From positions 1 through 64,000 of the forward strand of contig PGXW01000028.1 in the NCBI GenBank assembly GCA_002839355.1: 64,000 nt of DNA. Reading direction: 5' to 3'. Origin of the DNA: Spirochaetae bacterium HGW-Spirochaetae-2 (GTDB taxonomy: Bacteria > Spirochaetota > Spirochaetia > Sphaerochaetales > Sphaerochaetaceae). Shown piece by piece: positions 16,963 to 25,826 of the stretch. The position numbers and the translations under genes were made by a program. Each line of letters opens with the position of its first letter. The first letter of the stretch is position 1. The notes beneath the pieces were generated by a model. The model ran no database searches. It saw only the letters and a program-made list of their open reading frames with translations, and was not told the origin of the DNA.

Positions 16963-17928
16963 ATGAAAGGTGAACGTGTTGCACAACTGGATCTTCTACT
17001 CCACTCCCATCCGGAGGGTCTCAGACGATCGGAAATAGCTAGAAGGTTGGGAGTGCATCGTTCAACAATCAGCCGGTATGTTGATGAATTGAAACAATAC
17101 ATCGATATCTATGAAGACAACAATCTCATCAAGATACAGCCGAGGGAAGGTGATGAGAACATTTCCTTGAGTGTATACGAGTCGCTGGCATTCAACCTTT
17201 CGGCCGAGATCCTGGCGACCAACAGTGAATTCCAGAATCCACATCTGGCCTCCGGACTGCGGAAGATCGCCATGAACATGCGTTCATATGCTCCCAAGAT
17301 CTCCGACAATATCATCGGACTCGCCGAATCGATCGATCGGGAGGTCCATAGCAAGCGGGAACAAAACGGACCGTTCAACTCGGTCCTCGAGGTCCTTATA
17401 GACAGCTGGGTCTCGGGAAAGATTGTCAGGATCCAACATTTCTCCAATGGCGAAGAGATCGAAACGGAATTCGCGCCGTATTTCATAGGATTCAGGGAAG
17501 AGGACGATGGACGAAACCCTATCAGTGTCACCGGAAGACTGCGACACACGGCAGCCATTACCACGATAGATATCGGAGCGATAACCACTGCCACCATACT
17601 GGATGAAACCTATACGATTCCCGACAATCTCAAGCCATTCCACAAGCAACATGAGGAAGCATTGTACGATAGTATCGATTTCATCCCGCTCGTCATGAAG
17701 ATCCGGGAGCGTTCGGCGCTGAACTCCTTTCGACAAATCAACCACAGTACGCCCCGCTTCGAGACGAATACACGGGGGGAAACCATCTGCCGGATGGAAG
17801 CCGAAAATTCGATCGAACTCTTTCTGCGTATCATACAATGTGGGGATTCGGTTGAAATCCTGGAGCCCGATTCCTTTAGGAAAAAATTCAAGCAATTGAT
17901 CAAGAAGATACTGTCCATATACGAGTAA
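16963..17928 (+). CDS. HTH-WYL domain transcriptional regulator
   Basis: The 321-aa product has an N-terminal helix-turn-helix (LRRSEIARRLGVHRSTISRYVDELKQ, residues ~18-45) and a C-terminal WYL-type ligand-sensing region: KIVRIQHFSNGEEIETEFAPYFIGFREE, a central strand with ITTATILDETYTIPDN, and the closing block GDSVEILEPDSFRKKFKQLIKKI. WYL regulators bind nucleic-acid or nucleotide-like ligands and often control stress or defence loci; here no defence gene is nearby. Ribosome binding site AGGGGA precedes the ATG. Neighbours are slyX (divergent) and rubredoxin (91 bp downstream). Autoregulation is suggested by the flanking inverted repeats. Confidence 0.85.
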   Translation: MKGERVAQLDLLLHSHPEGLRRSEIARRLGVHRSTISRYVDELKQYIDIYEDNNLIKIQPREGDENISLSVYESLAFNLSAEILATNSEFQNPHLASGLRKIAMNMRSYAPKISDNIIGLAESIDREVHSKREQNGPFNSVLEVLIDSWVSGKIVRIQHFSNGEEIETEFAPYFIGFREEDDGRNPISVTGRLRHTAAITTIDIGAITTATILDETYTIPDNLKPFHKQHEEALYDSIDFIPLVMKIRERSALNSFRQINHSTPRFETNTRGETICRMEAENSIELFLRIIQCGDSVEILEPDSFRKKFKQLIKKILSIYE

Positions 17929-18019
17929 CAAGGAGAAAAATAGAACGAATTTCTATTTTCATTGCATTTTTCGGTATGTCACTGTATCCTGACTATAAGA
18001 TTCCAAACGGAGGAACAAC

Positions 18020-18181
18020 ATGAAAAAGTATGTTTGCGATTTGTGTGGTTATGTGTATGATCCAGCGGAAGGCGATCCGGACAACGGTGTTCAACCAGGA
18101 ACCGCTTTTGATGCCCTTCCTGAAGATTGGGTTTGCCCACTTTGCGGCGCTGCCCAGTCGGACTTCTCACCCGAAGACTAA
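18020..18181 (+). CDS. Rubredoxin
   Basis: A 53-aa iron protein, [20 protein letters not shown] onward, with both C-x2-C pairs (CDLCG at residues 6-10 and CPLCG at 39-43), the GYVYDP block and [10 protein letters not shown]. It transfers single electrons in the cytosol, in anaerobes often to oxygen- or peroxide-reducing enzymes. Ribosome binding site GGAGGAACAAC. No rubrerythrin or desulfoferrodoxin is adjacent, so its partner is elsewhere. The stop TAA is followed after three bases by repeat copy B, and the transcript probably ends at the hairpin at 18359-18390. Confidence 0.97.
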   Translation: MKKYVCDLCGYVYDPAEGDPDNGVQPGTAFDALPEDWVCPLCGAAQSDFSPED

Positions 18182-18184
18182 ACC

Positions 18185-18261
18185 ATTGATTGCCAAACGA
18201 AGCGAGAGGAAAGGGACCATGCAATGGTCCGCTATCCCGAGCGAGTGCAGGCAACGTAAGG
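18185..18261 (+). repeat. Dispersed ~77-bp repeat, copy B
   Basis: Near-identical to copy A (400-475, minus). It contains GGACCAT-GCA-ATGGTCC, a perfect 7-bp stem with 3-nt loop (18215-18231), and CGAGCGAGTGCAGGCAACGT. It begins three bases after the rubredoxin stop, in the direction of transcription. The tail 18262-18330 holds three more hairpins: CGCCCC-TC-GGGGCG, AGGAGGC-GAA-GCCTCCT and CTAGGGC-TT-GCCCTAG; copy A carries a different hairpin in this place. Confidence 0.8.
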
Positions 18262-18358
18262 TTGCATACCTCGCCCCTCGGGGCGACAAAGGAGGCGAAG
18301 CCTCCTGGGTCTAGGGCTTGCCCTAGGGTAGTGATACCTTTCATGGCACAAAGACTTG

Positions 18359-18390
18359 GGACCGTCAACGTACGGTCCATTTCTTTGTTT
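18359..18390 (+). terminator. Intrinsic terminator after rubredoxin
   Basis: GGACCGT (18359-18365) pairs with ACGGTCC (18372-18378), followed by ATTTCTTTGTTT. It lies just before the ribosome binding site of the esterase gene, so it either ends the rubredoxin transcript or acts as an attenuator for that gene. Confidence 0.65.
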
Positions 18391-18401
18391 GGAGAACTAG
18401 C

Positions 18402-19835
18402 ATGAAAATTCATATGGTCATATTGCTTGGCATGTTGATAGCATTGATTCCTGGCTGTGCCACCAAAGCAGTCGAACAAGCCATTGCCTCCGTCCCCGTC
18501 GAGGAGGAAAGACTATTCGACTTTTCCGGCTATTGGGAAGGTTCGTTGGCGATCGGTCCGACGAACTCGCTGGCAATGGGATTCACCATCACTTCCAGCG
18601 GCGAGGGAACCTACGAAGCATTGTTGCAAATTCCTTCCCAAGGCCTCAGGAACTTCAAGGTTTCGTCGATCCACCAGGAGGACAACCTGCTGACCATTGG
18701 CATGGAGCAGTTGCAGGCTACATTCACCGGAACCTACAATCCTGAAACCGAACAGATAGCGGGAACCTTTGTCCAGATGGGACAATCGCTCCCCCTTGTC
18801 CTCGAATTGGGGGAGATACGGGAAAACCTACGCCCGCAAGACCCGATCAAACCGTATCCCTACATATCCGAGGATATCCACTTTCCACAAGCACCGGAGG
18901 GCTTCCTGCTTGCCGGAACCGTTACCCGCCCGAAAGGGGACGGCCCGTTCCCCGCGGTGGTGCTGGTCACTGGTTCAGGGGCCCAGAATCGGGATGAGGA
19001 AATATTTGGACACAGACCATTCCTGGTACTGGCGGACGCCCTCACACATTCCGGCATTGTGGTGCTGAGGTACGATGATCGTGGTTTCGCCGAGTCGGAA
19101 GGTGATGCAAGCGCCGCCACATCGATTGATTTCGCCGACGACGCCGAATCGGCCGTCAACCAACTCAAGACCTTGCCCTATGTCGATGCCGGGAATATTG
19201 GGATTATCGGACATAGCGAGGGGGCCATAATCGCACCGATCGTTGCCCAAAGGAACCGGGACCTTGCCTTCCTGGTGCTCATGGCCGGCTCCGGTGTGGA
19301 CGGTGTGGCCGTACTCGAGGACCAGACCGCTGCGATCCTCAGGGCGCAACAGGCTCCCGAGCCGTACATCGCCCAGGCAGTTGAAGCAAACATGGCCATC
19401 TATGCCACGATCCTGGACGAGAGCCGGACGCTGGAGGAACGCAAGGAAGCTGTACTGCAGACACTCCTGACGTTTGGATTGCCCGAAGACCAGGCGAAGT
19501 CCCAGCTGTCCGCGCTATTTTCCCCCTGGTACATGACGTTCCTTGCACTCGATCCTTCCGATTATCTGAAGGATCTGACCATGCCCGTCATGATCCTCAA
19601 CGGATCGAAGGATACCCAAGTATCTGCGACACTGCATGTGCCGGCTATCGAAAAGGCGTTGCATGCCGCAGGAAACACCCGCTATACGACCAGGGTATAC
19701 GAGGGACTCAACCACCTCTTCCAACCAGCACAAACCGGAGCGCCGGAAGAATACGGGACTATCGAGACAACTATCGACCCGCAGGTGTTGGAGGATATCT
19801 CCACCTGGATAGTCAGCGACAGGTTTCAGCTCTGA
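18402..19835 (+). CDS. Alpha/beta-hydrolase lipoprotein (EstD-like esterase)
   Basis: A 477-aa predicted lipoprotein: signal MKIHMVILLGMLIALIPGC with lipobox IPGC (Cys19). Residues ~45-135 form a beta-rich domain (YWEGSLAI, TFTGTYNPETEQIAGTF). The hydrolase core starts near 160 with VVLVTGSGAQNRDEE, RYDDRGFAESEGD, the nucleophile elbow GHSEGA, the acid in NGSKDTQV and the His in GLNHLF, giving a full Ser-Asp-His triad. Similar proteins act as carboxylesterases; the natural substrate is unknown. Lipidation implies anchoring on the periplasmic side or the outer membrane. Its 3' end overlaps the convergent MFS gene by 10 bp. Ribosome binding site TTTGGAGAACTAGC. Confidence 0.85.
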   Translation: MKIHMVILLGMLIALIPGCATKAVEQAIASVPVEEERLFDFSGYWEGSLAIGPTNSLAMGFTITSSGEGTYEALLQIPSQGLRNFKVSSIHQEDNLLTIGMEQLQATFTGTYNPETEQIAGTFVQMGQSLPLVLELGEIRENLRPQDPIKPYPYISEDIHFPQAPEGFLLAGTVTRPKGDGPFPAVVLVTGSGAQNRDEEIFGHRPFLVLADALTHSGIVVLRYDDRGFAESEGDASAATSIDFADDAESAVNQLKTLPYVDAGNIGIIGHSEGAIIAPIVAQRNRDLAFLVLMAGSGVDGVAVLEDQTAAILRAQQAPEPYIAQAVEANMAIYATILDESRTLEERKEAVLQTLLTFGLPEDQAKSQLSALFSPWYMTFLALDPSDYLKDLTMPVMILNGSKDTQVSATLHVPAIEKALHAAGNTRYTTRVYEGLNHLFQPAQTGAPEEYGTIETTIDPQVLEDISTWIVSDRFQL

Positions 19836-21136
19836 CGAACCGATTCCTTATCAACCGCTTCCCGCAATCGCTCATCTTCGGTAACGATGATGGGCGATTC
19901 CTTTATGAACAGGACTGCAAGTACCGCCGCGAACAATAGGGCCACACTAATTATCAGGACTGGTTCCAGGAACCGCCCTCCCTCGAGATTCATGAAGATC
20001 AGGATTATGATGCCGATGAAGTGTCCGTTGAGCAACAGAACTCCTTGCGATGAAGCCTCCTGCACGGGAAAACTCAATTCCGAGGCATATTGGTACCCCA
20101 ATGGAATGGCACTTTGGAAAAAGAACCCCAATATACCGGCTGCAATGAAACCGGCCATGACCGGAGATAGGATAAATTCATCCAACAAGGGAATAGAGGC
20201 AAACACCAACACTCCCACAAGGATACCTGCCATACATATGAAGAAGAACAATTTTCGCTTCCGCAAATAGTCGGAGAGCAGCGGTACGACCACCGAACCG
20301 AGCATACCCGCCCCCAAAAGGATCAATCCCACGATTCCATTGGAGTTTTGGACACCGATGAAAGCGGTTATGCTATCGATCTTGGCGATAAAGACATTGA
20401 ACAATCCCCAGACAAGTCCAAAGATGGTAATGAATCCACCCATATGCTTCTTGTGAAGCAACAACTTGAACGATGTGAAGAAGCTTTCGTTTTCAAACGG
20501 CTCCATTGACGAGGGTGTCGGCGGTTTTTCATTAAAGAAGAACAGTACTGCGAAAGCTCCGGTCGCGGTTGCGAGTCCCAACCAGAACAGTAACGAGGGT
20601 ATCCCTTCGCCGTAGCCGGCCATGTGGGGATTGGTCACCACCAATTGCGGGCTGAGGATCATGATGAGCAGCAACCCGAGATATTGGGCGAAGGACACCA
20701 ATCCGGTGGCAAAGCCCCGTTCCCTCAGAGGGAACCATCGTGCGGTGACCAACGTGACATTGTTCAAGATAAGGGCATGCGCGACAGATAAACCGATCTG
20801 GGAAACAACCACTGTCCAGAACGATGCGGCACCTAATCCCTTGACAATACTGAAGACAGCCAAAAGTATCGCACTCGAGCGCAAGGTCCACTTGAGCCCG
20901 ACCTTATCGATGATATAGGAGGCGGGAAGACTGAAGAAGACGAAGACCACCAAGTGGATGAGCGTCAGCAAATCGGGCCCGATCAGGGAATCGGCTGGAA
21001 TTTGGGACGAATAGAAGGCCCCGGCCGCTCGGGAAATCGGAGCCAATGCCAGCCACTGCATCTCGGAGGCCATGATTACGGCCATCAATGCCGCAAGGAC
21101 GATCCATCGATAGGGATACACACGAACACTTTTCAT
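19826..21136 (-). CDS. MFS permease (FLVCR-like)
   Basis: Inner-membrane transporter of 436 aa with about 12 hydrophobic segments. The block RWFPLRERGFATGLVSFAQYLG between segments 4 and 5 is typical of a broad MFS branch that includes FLVCR/DIRC2-like proteins; the N-terminus SEMQWLALAPISRAAGAFY also fits. Substrate cannot be inferred. Good ribosome binding site GGAAGG. Divergent from the nitroreductase gene across a 61-bp gap carrying an inverted repeat (21157-21187), so both may share an operator. Confidence 0.85.
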   Translation of the reverse strand: MKSVRVYPYRWIVLAALMAVIMASEMQWLALAPISRAAGAFYSSQIPADSLIGPDLLTLIHLVVFVFFSLPASYIIDKVGLKWTLRSSAILLAVFSIVKGLGAASFWTVVVSQIGLSVAHALILNNVTLVTARWFPLRERGFATGLVSFAQYLGLLLIMILSPQLVVTNPHMAGYGEGIPSLLFWLGLATATGAFAVLFFFNEKPPTPSSMEPFENESFFTSFKLLLHKKHMGGFITIFGLVWGLFNVFIAKIDSITAFIGVQNSNGIVGLILLGAGMLGSVVVPLLSDYLRKRKLFFFICMAGILVGVLVFASIPLLDEFILSPVMAGFIAAGILGFFFQSAIPLGYQYASELSFPVQEASSQGVLLLNGHFIGIIILIFMNLEGGRFLEPVLIISVALLFAAVLAVLFIKESPIIVTEDERLREAVDKESVRQS

Positions 21137-21156
21137 ATCGACCTTCCGCCTAGTAT

Positions 21157-21187
21157 ACTATACGAATGGATCGAAAACGTATAGTAA
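21157..21187. promoter_or_regulatory. Inverted repeat in the MFS/nitroreductase intergenic gap
   Basis: TACTATACG (21157-21165) and CGTATAGTA (21179-21187) are perfect 9-bp inverted arms 13 bp apart, directly before the AAGGAGC ribosome binding site of the nitroreductase gene. Candidate shared operator for the two divergent genes, or a leader hairpin. Confidence 0.4.
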
Positions 21188-21197
21188 GGAGCTTTTC

Positions 21198-21980
21198 ATG
21201 AACCAGACCTTGGACTTGTTGCTGAAACGACGTACCCACCGTTCCTTTTCGGCGGAACCTATAAGCGCCTCTGACAAGCGATATATTCAGGAAGCTACGC
21301 TACGTGCGCCGACTGCGGGCAATATGATGTTCTACTCCGTCATCGAAGTCACCGACCAGGATGCGAGGCAGCAGCTCGCGCGGCTTTGCGACAACCAGCC
21401 GATGATAGCGACAGCCCCCTTGGTCTGGCTCTTCCTTTCCGACACCCGCAAGTGGGTCAACTACTACCATGAGAGCGGTACAGTAGAAAAGGGGAAAGAC
21501 CTCGCGGTATCGTGGAGAGCTCCCGGGGCAGGAGATTTGCTGCTTGCCATGAGCGATGCGTTGATTGCTGCCCAAACAGCCGTTATTGCAGCCGAGTCCT
21601 TGGGAATCGGATCCTGTTATATCGGAGATATCCTGGAAAACCATGAGCAGGTCTCTGCCCTGTTCAAGCTCCCGCAATACACCGCTGTGGCAACCTTGGT
21701 CATATTCGGACATCCGAAAAGTCACGAGCCGTTGGCCTTCCCGGCAATCCGTTGTCCCATCGATTCCATTTTCATGGAGAACACCTATACCGAACCCCAC
21801 TTGGAAGACCTTCAGGTTGCTTTTGGTGCCCAGGAACAACAACTCCGAAATCAGAAGCGGTTGCCATTCGAGAATACCGGAACCATTTCCGACTACTATT
21901 ATTTCAGGAAGCACACAAGTGGTTTCATGGAGGAGATGAACCGCTCCTCAAAAGCAATAATCGAAACTTGGCTGGCGTGA
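21198..21980 (+). CDS. Nitroreductase-family FMN oxidoreductase
   Basis: A 260-aa NAD(P)H-dependent flavoprotein. The N-terminal FMN-binding signature RRTHRSFSAEPIS and RAPTAGNMMFYSVIEV is clear; ALIAAQTAVIAAESLGIGSCYIGDI is the second FMN/dimer block, followed by VATLVIFGHPKSHEPLAFP. Such enzymes reduce nitroaromatics, quinones or flavins. It lies divergently next to an MFS permease, an arrangement common for detoxification pairs, but nothing names the substrate. No missing element seen. Confidence 0.88.
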   Translation: MNQTLDLLLKRRTHRSFSAEPISASDKRYIQEATLRAPTAGNMMFYSVIEVTDQDARQQLARLCDNQPMIATAPLVWLFLSDTRKWVNYYHESGTVEKGKDLAVSWRAPGAGDLLLAMSDALIAAQTAVIAAESLGIGSCYIGDILENHEQVSALFKLPQYTAVATLVIFGHPKSHEPLAFPAIRCPIDSIFMENTYTEPHLEDLQVAFGAQEQQLRNQKRLPFENTGTISDYYYFRKHTSGFMEEMNRSSKAIIETWLA

Positions 21981-21998
21981 ATTGAAGCACAAAATAGG

Positions 21999-22024
21999 AC
22001 AAGCCGCCCATATCGGACGGCTTG
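21999..22024 (-). terminator. Terminator-like hairpin after nifJ
   Basis: In the minus-strand transcript CAAGCCGUCC pairs with GGGCGGCUUG (one G-U) around a short loop, followed by UCCUAUUUUG. It lies about 35 bp past the nifJ stop and may serve the convergent nitroreductase gene as well. Confidence 0.6.
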
Positions 22025-22057
22025 CCAAACATATACCTTTACTGTTTTGAGAATCCG

Positions 22058-25000
22058 CTACATCACTTCGCCGACATTCTTGTAGAATTTCATGCGGCGC
22101 TTGGCATCGGCTTCTGCCCGTGCGAACAGCTCTTCGGCCTGCTCCGGATTCGTCTTGTACAAGGAAGAGTATCTTCTCTCGCTCTTGATGAATTCCTGGT
22201 AGTCGCCAGTCGGTTCCTTGGTGTCCCAAGAGAAACGCTTGCCATCTTCCAACGTCGGATTGAAGCGGAACAACGGCCAATAACCGACTTCCACCGCAAG
22301 CTTCTCCTCAACCTGGCTCTTCATCATATTGATGCCGTGGTTGATACAAGGTGAATAGCAGAAGACAATCGAGGGACCGTCGAATGCCGCAGCTTCCTGC
22401 AATGCCTTCTGAGCATGCAGTCTGTTGGCACCCATGGCGATCGAAGCCACATAGACATTGCCATAACTCATCATCATGAAGCCCATGTTCTTCTTTCCGT
22501 TCTGCTTGCCTGCGTTGGCGAACTTTGCCACTGCCGCAATCGGTGTTGCCTTGGAAGCCTGACCCCCAGTGTTGGAGTACACTTCGGTATCCAAGACGAG
22601 GATGTTGACATTCTTTCCAGAAGCGACAACGTGGTCCACACCACCATAGCCGATATCATAGGCCCAACCGTCACCACCGAAGATCCAAACGTATTTCTCG
22701 CTCAGGTAGTCCTTCAATTCGACGATTTTCCGCAGTGCGGCTTTCGCTTCATCGCTCTTCGCAGCCTTGACCGCATCGTCCAGCAATGCCTGGGTCTCGT
22801 TCTGCGCCGTGATCGAAGCCTCGGTCATATCGGTCCACAACTCGATGTTCTTGGCGAGAGCCTTGGCCAGTGCATCGGTGGTTCCTGCGGCAAGCAGGCG
22901 GTCGATGTTTGCCTTCAACTGGCGGCGGTTCGCCTCGACGGCGAGACGCATACCGAGACCATATTCAGCGTTGTCCTCGAACAGGGAGTTGCCCCATGCC
23001 GGTCCCCGTCCATCCCTGCGCTGGGCGTAAGGAGTCGTGGGGAATGTTCCGCCATAGATCGAGGAACAACCGGTCGCATTGGCGACAATCATGCGGTCAC
23101 CACAGATCTGGGAGACCAACTTGACATAAGGAGTCTCACCACAACCTGCACATGCACCGGAGAACTCGAACAGGGGTTTCTTGAACTGCATACCCTTCAC
23201 GGTATCGACAGAGATACCATCGACAACATCATCGGGAAGCGCATCGAAGAATTCGGCGTTTTTCGTCTCGCCGGCTTCGCGTTCCACGTTGATCGGGCTG
23301 AATTCCAAGGATTTCTGCTTTGATGGACAGGTTTCGATACATACACCGCAACCCTGGCAATCTTCAGGATACACCTGGATCTTGAACCGGAGTTCACGGG
23401 TGTTCTTGGTGTTGGACTTGAGGGTGCTGAAGCTTTCTGGAGCGTTTTCCAGATCCTTCTGGTCGATCTGCTTGGCCCGGATAGCCGCGTGTGGACAAGA
23501 TTGCACACACTGGTTGCACTGGATACAGTTCTCGCTGATCCAATGGGGGATGAATGGAGCGACACCACGCTTTTCAAGCCGAGCGGTATTGGTCGGCAAG
23601 GTGCCGTCGAAAGACATCTTGGAGACAGGAATGTCGTTGCCCTTCAAATGCATGATCGGTTCGATGATTTCCTTTGCAAAGGCATCGGCAGAAGCGTCGA
23701 TGAGCTTCTTGGGCTCGTAGGCCTTGCCGGTCTTTGCGGGAATCTTCACTTCTTCCAATGCATCGGATGCGCCGTCGACCGCCGCCCAGTTCATCTTGAC
23801 GATATCTTCGCCCTTTTTACCGAAGGTCTTCTTGATCGCATTCTTGATCAATGCAATGGCTTCCTCTTCCGGGAAAATCCCAGATATCTTGAAGAATGCC
23901 GCCTGCATGACCGTATTGATCCTGGAACCCAGACCGACCTTCTCCGCAATCTTGAGAGCGTCGATATTGTAGAAGCGGATCTTCTTGTCGACTATCTGCT
24001 GCTGCTCCGATGCGGTGAGGTGCTCGAAAACCTCGTCGGTGGGAATCTGGGAGTTCAAAAGGAACACCCCGCCTTTCTTCAGGGGAGCGAGCATGTCGTA
24101 ACGACCGATGTACGCAGGATTGTGGCAAGCCACGAAGTCGGCGCTGTCGATAAGCCACGGCATATTCACCGAACTCTTTCCGAAGCGCAAGTGGCTGATT
24201 GTGATACCACCGGACTTCTTGGAGTCGTAGGAGAAGTATGCCTGCGCATTCATGTCGGTGTTTCCACCGATAATCTTGATCGAGTCCTTGTTGGCACCGA
24301 CGGTACCGTCGGAACCGAGACCCCAGAACATGCAGGAGACCACACCCTTGGGGGTGACGTCGATCTGTTCGCTAGCGGGAATGCTCAAGTTCGTCACATC
24401 GTCCTTGATTCCGACTGTGAAATTGTGCCAATTTCCTGCGTTCATATGGTCGAAGACGGCCTTCGCGTGGGAAGGGGTGAAGTCTTTGCTGGAGAGACCG
24501 TAACGGCCTCCGATGACCGAGATTCCACCACGACCCATTTGGGAAAGGGCGGTAACCACGTCGAGGTACAAGGGTTCACCGATCGATCCGGGTTCTTTGG
24601 TCCGGTCGAGGACAGCGATCTTCTTGACAGATTGGGGAATCGCAGCAACAAAATCCTTAGCCGAGAACGGGCGGTAGAGACGAATCTTGAGTACGCCGAC
24701 CTTCTCACCCTTCTTGTTCAGGTAATCGGCGGCCCACTCGAACGTATCGAGGGCACTGCCCATGGCAATGATGATGCGGTCCGCATCGGGAGCTCCGACA
24801 TAGTCGAACAGGTGGTATTGGCGTCCTGTGACGGCCGCAACCTTATCCATGTATTCCTGGACGATACCGGGTGTTGCATCGTAGTACTTGTTGACAGTCT
24901 CACGACCTTGGAAGTAGACGTCCTCGTTCTGTGCAGCCACCTTGAGCATGGGCTTCTCGGGGCGTTGCGCACGGGCCCGGAAACGCTCGATATACTCGGG

Positions 25001-25591
25001 CTCCATGAGGCTGTTCATTTCGTCGTAGGAAATCTCCTCGACCTTCTGCACCTCATGCGAGGTCCTGAAACCATCGAAGAACGCAAGGAAGGGAACCTGG
25101 GTCTTCAGGGTCGCAAGGTGTGCGACCAATGCAAGGTCCATGGTTTCCTGGATGCTTGTCGCGGCGGTCATGGCAAACCCTGTGTTTCGGCAGGACATGA
25201 CGTCGGAGTGGTCTCCAAAAATGGAAAGTGACTGGGCGGCAAGGGAACGTGCCGAGACATGGAACACGGTCGGAGTCATTTCTCCGGCAATCTTATGCAT
25301 GTTCGGAATCATCAACAGCAAGCCTTGGCTGGCAGTAAATGTTGTCGTGAGCGCTCCAGCGGCAAGAGAACCATGCACTGCACCAGCTGCGCCTGCCTCA
25401 GACTGCATCTCCATAATGTCGACGCGCTCGCCGAACAGATTTACTCTTCCGGTACTTGCCCAGGAATCGGCATACTCCCCCATCGGTGAGGAGGGGGTGA
25501 TTGGATAAATCGCGGCGACGTCGCTGAACGCATACGCTACGTGTGCAGCCGCGGTATTGCCGTCGATAGTAACCATTTTCTTGTTACCCAT
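22058..25591 (-). CDS. nifJ: Pyruvate:ferredoxin (flavodoxin) oxidoreductase
   Basis: Converts pyruvate and CoA to acetyl-CoA and CO2, reducing ferredoxin or flavodoxin. The 1177-aa single chain has the family order: transketolase-like pyrimidine domain (GNTAAAHVAYAFSDVAAIYPITPSS), the second domain with CoA contacts, two 4Fe-4S ferredoxin motifs (CIQCNQCVQSCP near residue 690 and CQGCGVCIETCP near 748), proximal-cluster CAGCGETPY, and the TPP motif GGDGWAYDIGYGGVDH with VLDTEVYSNTGGQ. Ribosome binding site GGAG eight bases before the ATG. Monocistronic: terminator behind, about 80 bp from a palindrome in front (25662-25679). Central anaerobic pyruvate enzyme in this genome. Confidence 0.98.
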   Translation of the reverse strand: MGNKKMVTIDGNTAAAHVAYAFSDVAAIYPITPSSPMGEYADSWASTGRVNLFGERVDIMEMQSEAGAAGAVHGSLAAGALTTTFTASQGLLLMIPNMHKIAGEMTPTVFHVSARSLAAQSLSIFGDHSDVMSCRNTGFAMTAATSIQETMDLALVAHLATLKTQVPFLAFFDGFRTSHEVQKVEEISYDEMNSLMEPEYIERFRARAQRPEKPMLKVAAQNEDVYFQGRETVNKYYDATPGIVQEYMDKVAAVTGRQYHLFDYVGAPDADRIIIAMGSALDTFEWAADYLNKKGEKVGVLKIRLYRPFSAKDFVAAIPQSVKKIAVLDRTKEPGSIGEPLYLDVVTALSQMGRGGISVIGGRYGLSSKDFTPSHAKAVFDHMNAGNWHNFTVGIKDDVTNLSIPASEQIDVTPKGVVSCMFWGLGSDGTVGANKDSIKIIGGNTDMNAQAYFSYDSKKSGGITISHLRFGKSSVNMPWLIDSADFVACHNPAYIGRYDMLAPLKKGGVFLLNSQIPTDEVFEHLTASEQQQIVDKKIRFYNIDALKIAEKVGLGSRINTVMQAAFFKISGIFPEEEAIALIKNAIKKTFGKKGEDIVKMNWAAVDGASDALEEVKIPAKTGKAYEPKKLIDASADAFAKEIIEPIMHLKGNDIPVSKMSFDGTLPTNTARLEKRGVAPFIPHWISENCIQCNQCVQSCPHAAIRAKQIDQKDLENAPESFSTLKSNTKNTRELRFKIQVYPEDCQGCGVCIETCPSKQKSLEFSPINVEREAGETKNAEFFDALPDDVVDGISVDTVKGMQFKKPLFEFSGACAGCGETPYVKLVSQICGDRMIVANATGCSSIYGGTFPTTPYAQRRDGRGPAWGNSLFEDNAEYGLGMRLAVEANRRQLKANIDRLLAAGTTDALAKALAKNIELWTDMTEASITAQNETQALLDDAVKAAKSDEAKAALRKIVELKDYLSEKYVWIFGGDGWAYDIGYGGVDHVVASGKNVNILVLDTEVYSNTGGQASKATPIAAVAKFANAGKQNGKKNMGFMMMSYGNVYVASIAMGANRLHAQKALQEAAAFDGPSIVFCYSPCINHGINMMKSQVEEKLAVEVGYWPLFRFNPTLEDGKRFSWDTKEPTGDYQEFIKSERRYSSLYKTNPEQAEELFARAEADAKRRMKFYKNVGEVM

Positions 25592-25826
25592 ATTGACACT
25601 CCATTGAAATTATATTTACCTGTGGACCTCTACGGGCCACAACCATTTGAACACAATTCGACCCTGTACTAGTACAGGGCAATTCCCCTATGACTATACA
25701 GCAATCGGGGGGTGATTGCAACCTTAGACACCTACTTCAATGATGAGTTCCATAATACAAAGGAAAGGAATCAATACTGCAGGGCAGGGGCGGGTCCAGG
25801 TTGCATCACCTCGTCTGGCCACCGAT
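25592..25826. other. nifJ upstream region
   Basis: Gap between the nifJ start and the 3' end of the broken MFS gene. It holds the palindrome at 25662-25679 and a short TGTGG...CCACA inverted repeat (25621-25641) that would lie in the nifJ leader. I found no further frame or RNA gene here. Confidence 0.5.
25662..25679. promoter_or_regulatory. 18-bp perfect palindrome upstream of nifJ
   Basis: CCCTGTACTAGTACAGGG, centred about 80 bp before the nifJ start. Candidate dimer-binding operator. It does not match the Rex consensus. Confidence 0.45.

Noticed and set aside
17979..18479. 166-codon minus-strand frame across rubredoxin and repeat copy B
   Set aside because: Same repeat-derived strings ([16 protein letters not shown]) and antisense to rubredoxin.
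23489..25231. 580-codon plus-strand frame opposite nifJ
   Set aside because: Shadow of nifJ; no domain signature, and nifJ is complete on the other strand.
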